Shown: positions 8,912-17,911, counted from the first letter of the stretch. The stretch is 64,000 nt of DNA from Christiangramia portivictoriae DSM 23547 (GCF_000423045.1 NZ_KE383971.1:816092-880091); one strand, 5' to 3'. Translations and numbers: made by a program. Notes: generated from the sequence alone by a model not told the origin.

Positions 8912-9259
8912 TTAAAGATCATAATTTGAAATTCCTGCTTTTAACTCGTAGATCTTAGTGAATCCATTACGAGATAACAATCTCGCGGCTTTCATGCTCC
9001 TAATTCCCGACTGGCAGTATAAAAAGACATGTTCAGATTTTGACCAGGGCAGGACTGCCTTCAGAAAAGAATTTCTATGGATCAGGTTCTGGTTTATCGC
9101 ACCAGGAATTGAACCGGTGTCGAATTCTTTTTTCGTGCGCACGTCCAGTAACCTTCCTGAATTCTTTGAAATGGCTTTTTTAAATTCATCGGGATTCAAC
9201 CTGATGATATTTGTGTTTGCATGTTGCTGACTTCGGAAAAGCCTCCGGAAAAAATTCAT
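8912..9259 (-). CDS. Single-domain rhodanese-like sulfurtransferase
   Basis: About 115 residues from the ATG at 9259 (MNFFRRLFRS); the longer frame to 9298 starts at a non-ATG codon and is less likely. It contains LLDVRTKKEFDTGSIPGA and the active-site loop YCQSGIRS with its catalytic Cys, both diagnostic of rhodanese domains carrying persulfide sulfur. First gene of the operon with DUF2490 and the membrane methyltransferase. The N-terminal hydrophobic/basic stretch may attach it to the membrane, but this is uncertain. Confidence 0.88.
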   Translation of the reverse strand: MNFFRRLFRSQQHANTNIIRLNPDEFKKAISKNSGRLLDVRTKKEFDTGSIPGAINQNLIHRNSFLKAVLPWSKSEHVFLYCQSGIRSMKAARLLSRNGFTKIYELKAGISNYDL

Positions 9260-9317
9260 ATTTTTTGATAAAAGTAAGTTAGATAAACAAGCTGCCATGT
9301 AACATGAGTTGCTTCTT

Positions 9318-9325
9318 TATCTTTG
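9318..9325 (+). promoter_or_regulatory. Bacteroidota -7 promoter element
   Basis: TATCTTTG, exact match to TAnnTTTG, 19 bases before the preferred ATG at 9345. No -33 TTTG was seen at the usual distance. Confidence 0.5.
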
Positions 9326-9344
9326 TTCCGAAAATAAGCTTCCA

Positions 9345-9920
9345 ATGCAAGAATCACAAATATTAAAGCACATACAACACATGGATATCTACCTGCTCGA
9401 CCAGATCATGAAGCAGCGTTATCATAAAAATGACAGGATTCTGGATGCAGGTTGTGGTGAAGGCAGAAATTTAAGATGGTTCTACAATTTTGATTATGAC
9501 ATTTGGGGAGTGGACATGGACACAGAAAGGTTAAAACAGGCAAGGCAGAATTATCCAGACATCAAACAAGGTTTGATACAGGCAGAACTTTCAGATTTAC
9601 CATTTCCAGCTGCTCATTTTGAGCATATTGTTTGCAGTGCAGTACTTCACTTTGCTGAAGGTGAACAACATTTCTATACCATGTTTTCAGAATTAATAAG
9701 AGTTCTGAAGCCTGGTGGCACAATCCTGATAAGAACAGCATCCAACATTGGCCTGCCAGAAAGAAATCCAGACCTGACCGATGCAGTAAGCAACAGGAAA
9801 GCTAGCTATTACCTGAGCAGGCAGATAATTGACAGGCATAAGCTTCGCCTGCTGGAACCTGTGAAAACTACCAATGTTCAGGATATGAGATGCATGACCA
9901 CCCTGGTTCTCCAAAAATAA
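9345..9920 (+). CDS. Class I SAM-dependent methyltransferase
   Basis: About 191 residues. ATG at 9345 (MQESQILKHIQ) is preferred over TTG at 9309, because a promoter-like TATCTTTG lies between them. SAM-binding motif I is clear (ILDAGCGEGRNLRW, about residues 30-43), then the acidic end of strand 2 (IWGVDMD), motif III (FEHIVCSAVLHF) and LKPGGTILIRT. The substrate is unknown. It is convergent with the metallo-hydrolase/rhodanese gene. Confidence 0.88.
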   Translation: MQESQILKHIQHMDIYLLDQIMKQRYHKNDRILDAGCGEGRNLRWFYNFDYDIWGVDMDTERLKQARQNYPDIKQGLIQAELSDLPFPAAHFEHIVCSAVLHFAEGEQHFYTMFSELIRVLKPGGTILIRTASNIGLPERNPDLTDAVSNRKASYYLSRQIIDRHKLRLLEPVKTTNVQDMRCMTTLVLQK

Positions 9921-9921
9921 A

Positions 9922-9940
9922 GGCGATCGAAATGATCGCC
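9922..9940. terminator. Hairpin between convergent genes, weak terminator
   Basis: GGCGATC-GAAAT-GATCGCC is a perfect 7-bp stem, 2 bases after the methyltransferase stop. The following sequence is AT-rich but has no long T tract, so its efficiency is doubtful. Confidence 0.5.
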
Positions 9941-9960
9941 AATTATATGATTTTTGCCAG

Positions 9961-11364
9961 CTATAGCGTGGAAGGACAAACGTAATTGGTAGTAGGAATA
10001 CCTGCTTCCCTGATGGCCTTAAAACCACCCTGAACATCTACAAGATTATGAATTCCCCTGCTTTTAAGAATGGAAGCAGCGATCATACTGCGATAGCCAC
10101 CGGCGCAATGAATGTAAAATGTTTGCTCTGCCGGATAATCCGAAAGATGTTTGTTTATTTCTGAAAGTGAAGTGTGCACCGCCTGCGGCAAATGTTCAGA
10201 CTGGTATTCACCCGGTTTTCGAACATCAAAAATTGCTACTTCTTCTGCGATGGGCTTCAGCTCATTTGCCGTGATTGTTGCCACCGTATCGGTTTCTTTG
10301 GAAGCCTTCACCCAGGAACTGAAACCGCCTTCCAGATAACCTATACCATTGTCGAACCCAACTCGTGAAAGCCTGGTAATCGCTTCTTCAATTCTGTGCT
10401 CATCACCTACCAGCAAAATGGGCTGCGAGATATCCTTGATCAATTCGCCTACCCATGGAGCAAAACTGCCGTCAAGGCCTATAAATACAGAACCCGGGAT
10501 ATGTGATTTCGCAAACTCTGCCGGTTTTCTTATATCCAGTATTAAAGCCCCGGTTTCATTAGCGGCAGCCTCAAAAGCATCAGGATCGAGAGCCTGTAAT
10601 CCCTTAGCCATTACCTTATCGATACTTTCATAACCTTCCATGTTCAGTTTTACATTCATTGGAAAGTAGGCGGGTGGAGGTAACAAACCATCTGTAACTT
10701 CTTCAATAAATTCAGCTTTGGTCATATCTGCTCTTAAAGCATAATTCATTTTCTTTTGATTCCCCAGGGTATCTACCGTTTCTTTCATCATATTCTTTCC
10801 ACAGGCAGAACCAGCACCATGAGCCGGATAGACAATCACTTCATCTGGCAGGGGCATGATCTTTTCTCGAAGACTGTCAAATAGAGTTCCTGCCAGTTCT
10901 TCCTGGGTCATGCTCGCCGATTTCTGAGCCAGGTCTGGACGGCCAACGTCTCCCAGGAAAAGAGTATCGCCAGTAAAGATCGCGTGATCCCTGCCGTGCT
11001 CATCCCTGAGTAAATAGGTCGTGCTTTCCATGGTATGACCGGGAGTGTGCAGCACCTGGATCGTTAATTTTCCGAGTTTAAACTCCTGAAGATCTTTTGC
11101 GATGATCGCTTCAAATTCGGGATTGGCGTTGGGACCAAATATAATGGGTGCGTTCGTCTTTTCTGAAAGACTTATATGTCCAGAAACAAAATCGGCATGA
11201 AAATGTGTTTCAAATATATACCTGAGCCTTGCGACGGCTTCGCTGATTCTATCCAGGTATGGCTGCACTTCCCGAAGCGGATCGATAATAGCGACTTCTC
11301 CTTGACTTTCAATATAGTAGGCACCCTGAGCCAGGCATCCTGTATAAATTTGTTCGATTTTCAT
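9961..11364 (-). CDS. Metallo-beta-lactamase-fold persulfide dioxygenase-like protein fused to two rhodanese domains
   Basis: About 467 residues from ATG at 11364 (MKIEQIYTGCLAQGAYYI); the longer frame upstream is less likely. The N-terminal metallo-hydrolase domain has THFHADFVSGH (HxHxDxxSGH type) and LHTPGHTMEST, as in ETHE1/Blh persulfide dioxygenases. A first rhodanese domain follows (about 275-355, DIRKPAEFAKSHIPGS), whose active-site position reads LLVGDEHR and lacks Cys, so it is probably catalytically dead. A second (about 375-460) has IHCAGGYRS with the catalytic Cys. The likely role is oxidation of glutathione- or protein-bound persulfides in sulfide detoxification. It is close to, but not in one operon with, the stand-alone rhodanese at 8912. 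Confidence 0.9.
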   Translation of the reverse strand: MKIEQIYTGCLAQGAYYIESQGEVAIIDPLREVQPYLDRISEAVARLRYIFETHFHADFVSGHISLSEKTNAPIIFGPNANPEFEAIIAKDLQEFKLGKLTIQVLHTPGHTMESTTYLLRDEHGRDHAIFTGDTLFLGDVGRPDLAQKSASMTQEELAGTLFDSLREKIMPLPDEVIVYPAHGAGSACGKNMMKETVDTLGNQKKMNYALRADMTKAEFIEEVTDGLLPPPAYFPMNVKLNMEGYESIDKVMAKGLQALDPDAFEAAANETGALILDIRKPAEFAKSHIPGSVFIGLDGSFAPWVGELIKDISQPILLVGDEHRIEEAITRLSRVGFDNGIGYLEGGFSSWVKASKETDTVATITANELKPIAEEVAIFDVRKPGEYQSEHLPQAVHTSLSEINKHLSDYPAEQTFYIHCAGGYRSMIAASILKSRGIHNLVDVQGGFKAIREAGIPTTNYVCPSTL

Positions 11365-11548
11365 GATTTCTAGGATTTGATACCGCAAAGATAGAATTGC
11401 AAATGGAAAGCGAAAGTAACATTGATCACCAATTACATACAACTTCTTAAAGCAAGCAATTAACACAGAGATAATCCAGAGACCGGTTTGTTAAAATAGC
11501 TGAAACACCCATGCCAGATTGAGAAGTTATATTCCCATAAATAAATCT

Positions 11549-11821
11549 ATGAAAACACAGCAACTTTTCGATACCCTGTTAAGCTGGTTTAGACCAGGGC
11601 AAAAAACTCATGTTTTTTATGTTGAAAAGCGATTGAAGTTCGGGAAATATCATGTACTACACCGGGATCATTGTGAGGTTTTACCAGATGTGAACGGCAG
11701 GCTGGAAGTTGGAAGAGGCAGCGATATGGAATTGATGCTAACGCAGGCGAATAAGCACTACCAGCATGTACAGCTTTGCCAGCAATGCTGTAAAATCGAG
11801 AAACCAGAATCTATTGCATAA
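11549..11821 (+). CDS. Small hypothetical protein with a CQQCC motif
   Basis: 90 residues from ATG at 11549 (MKTQQLFDTLLSWFRPGQ). No family recognised. It is mostly hydrophilic, lacks a signal peptide, and ends with a Cys pair motif (LCQQCCKIEK). A strong terminator follows at once, which supports it as a real gene. It is divergent from the persulfide dioxygenase-like gene, with about 180 bases between the starts. Confidence 0.6.
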   Translation: MKTQQLFDTLLSWFRPGQKTHVFYVEKRLKFGKYHVLHRDHCEVLPDVNGRLEVGRGSDMELMLTQANKHYQHVQLCQQCCKIEKPESIA

Positions 11822-11852
11822 AAAAAGCAGCCCTGAAGAGGCTGCTTTTTTG
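11820..11852. terminator. Bidirectional terminator
   Basis: AAAAAAAGCAGCC-CTGAAGA-GGCTGCTTTTTT between the small gene ending at 11821 and the TonB receptor ending at 11868 on the other strand. Confidence 0.88.
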
Positions 11853-11867
11853 TAAATCTCAATAAAA

Positions 11868-14800
11868 TTAGAAGATATAACGTAAACCTACCTGAGCCTG
11901 CCATCTTGAGTCAAGACTAAAGTCATTGGCAAAGGTTCTGGTCTGTCCACCGAATGTATAAACAGGTGTGTTGGTATCATCTACGAATACTCCAAGAGGT
12001 TGATCATTGATAGGTCTTTCAATCACACCCCAGTCTGAGCTAATCAGGTTTCCGAAGTTAAGGATATCGATACTAAACTGGATTGTATTGGTTTTTTCAC
12101 CAACCTTGAAGTTATAATCCTGAAGTAACTTAACATCCCAGCGTCCTCTCCAAGGGCTCAAAATATCGTACTTTCCAGCATAGTCACCTCGATTATCATT
12201 CAGGTAATCATCCTGCTGAATAAACCTTTCAAATGCTTCTCTTTGTGCCGCCTGCTCTTCTACATTTCCAGTAAACTGGTATTGCTGAAGTTCAGACTGA
12301 GTAGGAATATATATAAGGTCGTTTAAAACAGATCCATCATTGTTGATGTCTCCTGAATACGTGTACGAGAATCTTCCTCCCTGGGCATATTCGTAAAAAG
12401 CACCAATAGAGGTTCTCCATCTGTCATCTTTTCCGTAGAAGAACTGCTTGTTCAACTGTCCAACGATACGATGTTTATCACCATATCTTGAAGGTGTGCT
12501 TACCGCTCTGTTCACATTTCCAATCGCTGGATTCCTGTCATAGGCATCACTGGAGATCTCGGCATCCAGGGAACTTGCATCCTCAGATTTCAGATAGTTA
12601 TAGGCAATACTCGCAAAGAAATCTTTTTCAAAGTTCTTGCTTAATTTCACAGACCAGTTAAAGGAATATCCAACATCTGTATTGGTAAATACATACGCAT
12701 TGGTCACACCACCAAACTCGTTCACGGCACGATCACTGGTCTGGTAAACCGGACGGTTGTCTACACCATTCAAAGTTCCTGTTGGAACTGAAAGACCGTA
12801 GTTTCTTACCATTTGAGCATTCAGATCTTTGGTATAAATTAGGTCTGTGGTAGCCACAAGTCCGTTTTCAAACTTGTAATCTGCTCCCAGACTGTTTCTC
12901 CATACCTGCGGGAACTGGAAGTCTGGTGCAGTTGTCTGATAGAAATAAAACGCAGGGTTTGCTACCTGATTTCCAATCCATACGAATGGCAGTCTACCGG
13001 TGAAGATCCCGGATCCACCTCGAAGCTGTAACTGGTTATTACCCATTACATCCCAGTTAAAACCAACTCTTGGAGACCATAGCAGTTTATCTGAAGGTAG
13101 GTCAAGACTATTCAGGTTAAGCGCATTTCCATCCTCGTTATAGTAAGTGATTCCCGGTTGATAATCTCCATTTGGAAAAGTTCCACCGGCAAGACGATCG
13201 ATATTCTCCTGGATCTTTTCTTCAGTATCAAAGTAAAGAGGTTTGTCCACTCTTAATCCATAAGTAAACGTAAAGTCATCAGTGATTTTCCACTTGTCCT
13301 GGGCGTATAGTGCGAACTGGCCAACATTAGTTTCAGCAAGCGCCCAGTTATCTGCAGCATTTCTACTATCGAAAGTATTCTGAGCATTTTGAAGTGCAGC
13401 CCCAATAGTACCATTGTTAACAGCTTCTTCAAAAGAAGTTCCCGGGTTGTTCGGGTCTATTCGCACGCTGGTAAATGCATCGAAGAAAGTGCTTACAGGT
13501 CCTGTTCCTAAAGTCGCGTCCCCGTTATAATCGTAGGCACCAAGGTTAAATGAGTTGTCAAATTCAAATTTTTCAAAACTTGCACCAAAAGTGAAGGTAT
13601 GATTACCTTTTACTATATTCAGGTTGTTGGTAATCTGGTAAACATTTTGATCCAGCCTGTTGTTAATCGAAAAAGGTTCATGTCCCGCTACGATATATCG
13701 TACACCATCCTGCTGAATATTGATAGGAGGTGCGGGAGCAGAAAATGGATCACGACTATCATCAAAGTTTGTATAGCCAGCCTGGAATTTGTTGGAAATA
13801 TTGTTACCGAAGTTGGAGTTCAATTCGATCAACCAGGAATCGATCTTATTATTGATCCTGTATCCAGAGTTTCTGAACTGCAGGGTTGTAAGATCTGGAC
13901 CTCTTCGGCCAATTGCTTCAGGGTTGGCAGGCAGGTCTCTGGATGCATCCAGAAAGTTATAGATAACCGCCATTCGGTGGTTCTGGCTTATGTTCCAGTC
14001 TAATTTCAGCAATCCTTTGGTAGATTCAGTATCAAAAGTATAACCCTCGTAAGGACCGGTCTCATAACCAAGGCTGGATAACTGGTTGGAAACGAAATCA
14101 AGATCTTCCGCAGAAACCCTGGAAACATTAGATCCGGTTAAACCTGGTCTTCCGGCTACGAAATTAGATCCCAGATCCTGACGTTCGTCTCTTTCAAAAT
14201 TGGCGAAAACGAACAATTTATCTTTGATAATTGGAGCTCCAATACTTACTCCGTACTGTGCCTGTTTAAGGTCTGGTACGATGATATCATCACCACCAAC
14301 CTTATCGCCAGTCATATCCTCATTACGGTAAAAACCGTAAACAGTACCTTCGATCTCGTTTGTACCACTCTTAGTCACAGCATTCACCGAAGCTCCGGTA
14401 AATCCAGCCTGGGTCACATCGTAAGGAGCAGTGGATACCTGGATCTGGTCTATAGCATCCAGTGAAACTGGCTGTGCATTCGTTTGACCTCCAGGGGTTG
14501 CAGCATCCAGACCAAATGGATTATTAAAGATAGATCCATCAAGACTGAAGTTGTTGAACTGGTCATTACGACCACCAAAAGAACCGTTGCTCGAGGCAGT
14601 AGGCTCCAATCTGTAGAAATCTGATGCTGAGCGTGAGATCGTAGGAAGCGTTTTTAGTTCTTTCCTGCCAATGTTAGTTTCAGCTCCGGTACGATCACTG
14701 TTAATAATCTGGTTTCTACTTGCGGTAATAATCACGGCATCAAGCTGAGTAGCATCGGCTACCATGTTCACATCTACATTGAAAGTCTGACCAAGATTAA

Positions 14801-15083
14801 GGTTGACATCCTCCAGGATTGAAGTTTTAAATCCTACAAAACTGGCAGAAATAGTATAGGGACCACCAACTCTAAGGTTTAACAGGATAAAGTCTCCATC
14901 AAAGTTTGTTACGGCACCATACTGGGTACCTGTTGGGGTATGAACCGCAGTGATGTTCGCGCCGGGAAGCGGAGTTCCCTGATCATCGACTACGTTTCCA
15001 CTAATTTCTGCAGTGGTCACCTGTGCGTTCATTCCAGGAATTGACAATAAGGCTACTGTTAGCAGCAGTAATAATCTTCTCAT
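11868..15083 (-). CDS. Oar-like TonB-dependent receptor with N-terminal carboxypeptidase-regulatory domain
   Basis: A 1071-residue outer-membrane protein. Signal peptide at residues 1-20 (cleavage after GMNAQ). A carboxypeptidase-regulatory-like (CarboxypepD_reg) domain spans about 22-110 (ISGNVVDDQGTPLPGANI). The plug domain is at about 115-240, including VSTAPYDVTQAGFTGASVNA. A long C-terminal beta-barrel ends in an aromatic residue (VGLRYIF). The AYDVTQAGFTGA-type plug and overall size resemble the Myxococcus Oar group found across Flavobacteria, which transport or assemble unknown large ligands. It stands alone with no SusD partner. No TonB box could be assigned with confidence. Confidence 0.92.
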   Translation of the reverse strand: MRRLLLLLTVALLSIPGMNAQVTTAEISGNVVDDQGTPLPGANITAVHTPTGTQYGAVTNFDGDFILLNLRVGGPYTISASFVGFKTSILEDVNLNLGQTFNVDVNMVADATQLDAVIITASRNQIINSDRTGAETNIGRKELKTLPTISRSASDFYRLEPTASSNGSFGGRNDQFNNFSLDGSIFNNPFGLDAATPGGQTNAQPVSLDAIDQIQVSTAPYDVTQAGFTGASVNAVTKSGTNEIEGTVYGFYRNEDMTGDKVGGDDIIVPDLKQAQYGVSIGAPIIKDKLFVFANFERDERQDLGSNFVAGRPGLTGSNVSRVSAEDLDFVSNQLSSLGYETGPYEGYTFDTESTKGLLKLDWNISQNHRMAVIYNFLDASRDLPANPEAIGRRGPDLTTLQFRNSGYRINNKIDSWLIELNSNFGNNISNKFQAGYTNFDDSRDPFSAPAPPINIQQDGVRYIVAGHEPFSINNRLDQNVYQITNNLNIVKGNHTFTFGASFEKFEFDNSFNLGAYDYNGDATLGTGPVSTFFDAFTSVRIDPNNPGTSFEEAVNNGTIGAALQNAQNTFDSRNAADNWALAETNVGQFALYAQDKWKITDDFTFTYGLRVDKPLYFDTEEKIQENIDRLAGGTFPNGDYQPGITYYNEDGNALNLNSLDLPSDKLLWSPRVGFNWDVMGNNQLQLRGGSGIFTGRLPFVWIGNQVANPAFYFYQTTAPDFQFPQVWRNSLGADYKFENGLVATTDLIYTKDLNAQMVRNYGLSVPTGTLNGVDNRPVYQTSDRAVNEFGGVTNAYVFTNTDVGYSFNWSVKLSKNFEKDFFASIAYNYLKSEDASSLDAEISSDAYDRNPAIGNVNRAVSTPSRYGDKHRIVGQLNKQFFYGKDDRWRTSIGAFYEYAQGGRFSYTYSGDINNDGSVLNDLIYIPTQSELQQYQFTGNVEEQAAQREAFERFIQQDDYLNDNRGDYAGKYDILSPWRGRWDVKLLQDYNFKVGEKTNTIQFSIDILNFGNLISSDWGVIERPINDQPLGVFVDDTNTPVYTFGGQTRTFANDFSLDSRWQAQVGLRYIF

Positions 15084-15261
15084 GTGTTAGTTTGTGTTGT
15101 GTTAAAAATTTCTAAATTTTTTGCAAAAATAGTCCAAAATCCAAGTTCTACAAGTGTTTTTAGATTTTTAGAATGATGTTTTTCAATGATATGTGATGCC
15201 AGGAGAAGATCTTATTTTAGCAGAGGGGTAGTTGGGGTGTCATCCAGGAAAGCGCTCAGAT

Positions 15262-15918
15262 TTAATTTTTCACTTCGCTGAAAAATTCCTGTAACTTTTG
15301 AGGATCCAGCTTTGCTGATGTTCTAACACCACTGCAAAGATCAATTCCATAAGGGGTAACTGCCTTGATAGCCTTCTGAACATTCCCAGCCTTAAGACCA
15401 CCGGCCAGATAAACCGGAATGTTTAATTTTTCAACGATCTGCCGACTTATTTCCCAGTTATGAGTTCGCCCGGTTCCTCCCAGCTCTTTTATTGCAAGAC
15501 CAGGATTACCGCTATCCAGTAATATAGCATCTACAAAGCTAGAGACACTATCTGCTTCCTGAATAGATTCCTGACCGGTCACATGAATCACCTGAACTAT
15601 TTTGACCTGAGGTAAACGCTCTCTGATTTTTTGATATTCTGAAATTTCTATTTGATCTACCAGCTGTATGACTGAAGTCTGGACTTTCTGATGATGAGCT
15701 ATAATTCCCTGAGCAGATGTATCGCTGGTAAGCAGAAATGTTTGGATAGAAGAAGGCAACTGTTTAACTATTTCAGCAATAAGCTGATCGTCAATGATGC
15801 CGGGACCACTAGGCATGGGGCCAACGAATCCAAGCGCATCTGCCCCTGCATCTATCGCCAGTTTTGCTTCTTCAATACTGCCAATGCAGCATATTTTGAC
15901 TTTGGGAAGATCGCTCAA
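15262..15918 (-). CDS. trpF: Phosphoribosylanthranilate isomerase homologue outside a trp operon
   Basis: 218 residues, close to the usual TrpF length, with (beta/alpha)8-barrel features. VKICCIG near the N-terminus holds the catalytic Cys (family motif KICG). AILLDSG carries the general-acid Asp. GGTGRTHNW and the end VYLAGGLK ... YGIDLCSGVR form the phosphate-binding side. TrpF isomerises PRA to CdRP in tryptophan synthesis. No other trp gene is near, and the second Cys in KICCIG and missing Gly differ from classical TrpF. It may therefore be a paralogue with another substrate; a canonical trpF elsewhere in the genome would favour that. The symbol is tentative. Confidence 0.7.
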   Translation of the reverse strand: MSDLPKVKICCIGSIEEAKLAIDAGADALGFVGPMPSGPGIIDDQLIAEIVKQLPSSIQTFLLTSDTSAQGIIAHHQKVQTSVIQLVDQIEISEYQKIRERLPQVKIVQVIHVTGQESIQEADSVSSFVDAILLDSGNPGLAIKELGGTGRTHNWEISRQIVEKLNIPVYLAGGLKAGNVQKAIKAVTPYGIDLCSGVRTSAKLDPQKLQEFFSEVKN

Positions 15919-15987
15919 AGTTTAATTTTTAGTTTGCTACTAAAATAAAAATATATCGCAGAAGTTCAGATTGGGAAAGTGTTTAAA

Positions 15988-16020
15988 CAAAAAAAAGCAG
16001 CCATTTCTGGCTGCTTTAGA
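15988..16020 (-). terminator. Terminator of the AhpD-like gene
   Basis: On the minus strand the hairpin AAAGCAGCC-AGAAAT-GGCTGCTTT is followed by a run of T, 22 bases beyond the stop at 16042. Confidence 0.85.
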
Positions 16021-16041
16021 TTCTCCAATGCTACTTGCGAA

Positions 16042-16608
16042 TTAAGCGTTCCACTTGAAAGGTTCAAAACCTTTATCGATTGGAGTTTCAGCGATATGAT
16101 TGGTGTAGTTGCTAATCACTTTTTGAGAAAGTCCAAGTACGATATCCAGTAACTGTCTTTGAGAATACCCGGCATCATAAAATTCCTGGATCTCAGATTT
16201 CGATATATTTCCACGATTTTTAGTGAGCGCCAGGGTAGTATTTCTAAGAACTTCCAGCTTTTCTGAAGGTAGTTCAGTCTTATCACGTAGAGCATTGCTT
16301 ATGGAATCATCCACTTTCATCGCTTTGGCAATCGCTGTATGCGCCGGTACACAATAGTGGCATTCATGTTCCACGTTGATGGTTTGCCATACAACGGTTA
16401 GTTCATCCTTATCAAAAGATGAGTTGGAAAATAATTCGTGTAATTGCTGGTAAGCGTCCAGTAATTGTGGTGAACCAGCAAGCACTGCGTGAAGGTTAGG
16501 TATATAACCATAGGCCTTTTCAGATTTTTCAAGCAAAGCTTTTCCTCCTTCAGGAGCAGATTCTTTGGTGTGTACAGTTAAAATGTCTGTGTTCTTTTCA
16601 GTATTCAT
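16042..16608 (-). CDS. AhpD-like / carboxymuconolactone decarboxylase family protein
   Basis: About 188 residues from ATG at 16608 (MNTEKNTDIL); the frame extends to a TTG at 16617. The family core is visible around VNVEHECHYCVPAHTAIA (about residues 87-104). Its CxxC plus downstream His is the redox active site of AhpD-type alkylhydroperoxidases. Later, LSQKVISNYTNHIAETPID resembles the closing helix of the family. It probably reduces peroxides through the CxxC pair. The TetR gene at 16675 lies directly upstream on the same strand, and the palindrome between them resembles the one before the TetR gene. Confidence 0.85.
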   Translation of the reverse strand: MNTEKNTDILTVHTKESAPEGGKALLEKSEKAYGYIPNLHAVLAGSPQLLDAYQQLHELFSNSSFDKDELTVVWQTINVEHECHYCVPAHTAIAKAMKVDDSISNALRDKTELPSEKLEVLRNTTLALTKNRGNISKSEIQEFYDAGYSQRQLLDIVLGLSQKVISNYTNHIAETPIDKGFEPFKWNA

Positions 16609-16641
16609 AATTTTCAATTTTTAATTATTAGTTGACCGTAG

Positions 16642-16657
16642 CTAAACGACCGTTTAG
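16642..16657. promoter_or_regulatory. Candidate TetR operator before the AhpD-like gene
   Basis: CTAAACG-AC-CGTTTAG is a perfect 7-2-7 palindrome, between the TetR gene's end and the AhpD-like gene's start. The half-site CGTTTAG recurs at 17263-17269 upstream of the TetR gene. Confidence 0.65.
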
Positions 16658-16674
16658 TTTTAATTTAAATTTTT

Positions 16675-17238
16675 TTAGATATTTCTGAAGATATGTTCTA
16701 TATAATGTTTCAGTTGATCTTCAGTAAATATTCTGGTAGCAGAGGAGAGGCCAAACATGGAGATCAACAGGTAGTCAGCCTGCTCTTCGATTTTCTGAGA
16801 ATCGTGCACCCCTTCAAGTTGTAGCTTCTCTGCAAACACCTGCTTGATCTCTTCAGTAAAACCTTTGAGCGTCTGCGGAATCTGTTCCTCACTGTCCATT
16901 CCAATTTCGTTAGCCGTATTGGTCACCAGACAACCCTTGCCATTCTTAGTATCTCTTGTGAATTCCACGAAATCATAAAAATACTGCTTGATTGCTGGCA
17001 TACCTTCACGCGCATTGACCAGTTTATTGATGAGTACGAACAACCTGGACTTATAACAGTCCAGGCTTTTCAAGAACAATCCGTCCTTGTTACCAAAACT
17101 AGAGTAAATGGAGAATTTATTGATACCCATTTCTTTCTCGAGCATCTGCATGGAAGTGTTAGCATAACCATTCTTCCAGAATAGATTCATCGCCTTTTCT
17201 ACCACCTCTTGCTCGTTATATTTTTTGGTTCTTGCCAT
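16675..17238 (-). CDS. TetR/AcrR-family regulator of the AhpD-like gene
   Basis: 187 residues. HTH at about 10-55: AMNLFWKNGYANTSMQMLEK, then INKFSIYSSFGNKDGLF, typical of the TetR group near AcrR/NemR. The C-terminal part resembles TetR_C domains (TRDTKNGKGCLVTNTANEIG, with a Cys that could sense electrophiles). Near-identical palindromes occur both upstream of this gene (17251-17272) and between it and the AhpD-like gene (16642-16657), which suggests autoregulation and repression of its neighbour. The inducer is unknown; reactive electrophiles or peroxide would fit the neighbour's role. Confidence 0.88.
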   Translation of the reverse strand: MARTKKYNEQEVVEKAMNLFWKNGYANTSMQMLEKEMGINKFSIYSSFGNKDGLFLKSLDCYKSRLFVLINKLVNAREGMPAIKQYFYDFVEFTRDTKNGKGCLVTNTANEIGMDSEEQIPQTLKGFTEEIKQVFAEKLQLEGVHDSQKIEEQADYLLISMFGLSSATRIFTEDQLKHYIEHIFRNI

Positions 17239-17250
17239 ATTTCTGGTACA

Positions 17251-17272
17251 AAACTAACCAACCGTTTAGTTT
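17251..17272. promoter_or_regulatory. Candidate TetR operator before the tetR gene
   Basis: AAACTAA-CCAACCG-TTTAGTTT is an imperfect palindrome sharing the half-site CCGTTTAG with the site at 16642-16657. It lies 13 bases upstream of the TetR start codon. Confidence 0.65.
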
Positions 17273-17376
17273 ATACCAAATCCTTTAAGAAAAGCTTATT
17301 ATTTGCTCTTTAAGTTCATATTTAACATGGCGAGGTAACTACTCAAGTTGATGCCGAATAGAATGAATTTTAAAAT

Positions 17377-17841
17377 TTATTTTGAAGGGTAGATCTTTTC
17401 GAAATACTCGCAAATGATGATCATATCTTCCTGAAAAACGGCTCCCGACTCTTCCATTTCCCTTCTGTAATAGGCTTCATGAACTTCTTTCCAGTATTTC
17501 AGCGATTTGTCTCCTTCACCCTCGGTTCGGGCAAATTCGGGAGTTACTTTAGCAAAGGGTACCTTTTCTATTCTGGTTGTTTTAATAATGGCCTGGGGAT
17601 ATCCTTCCCAATTGGTAACGATGGATATATCACCAGCTTTTGGCAGTTCTTCACCATGATGCCGGAACCACCAAAGCGAAGTAGCAGTTGCTTTTTTGAT
17701 GTCTTGTAAGACCAGTTCTGCACATTCATTCGCGTCCTTTTCGTTATCGCAAAAGTAGTAGTAGGGTGGGACATCTGCACGGGAATATTCTGGGTTTTCA
17801 CACAGGAACTGTTTCCAGAATTTTTCAATGGCAGTTTTCAT
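17377..17841 (-). CDS. ASCH domain protein
   Basis: 154 residues with the ASCH/YqfB-like pattern: TATSLWWFRHHGEELPKAGD followed by SIVTNWEGYPQAIIKTTRIE and FAKVTPEFARTEGEGDKSL. ASCH domains belong to the PUA-like superfamily and are thought to bind RNA or modified nucleosides; the exact activity here is unknown. It is monocistronic or loosely linked to the DUF3891 gene upstream (71-base gap). Confidence 0.85.
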   Translation of the reverse strand: MKTAIEKFWKQFLCENPEYSRADVPPYYYFCDNEKDANECAELVLQDIKKATATSLWWFRHHGEELPKAGDISIVTNWEGYPQAIIKTTRIEKVPFAKVTPEFARTEGEGDKSLKYWKEVHEAYYRREMEESGAVFQEDMIIICEYFEKIYPSK

Positions 17842-17911
17842 TTATGAACCAATTATTAAATAATTTACTCAGCCAGGCACACTTCTGAAATATTGAACTC
17901 CGTCGCGAATC

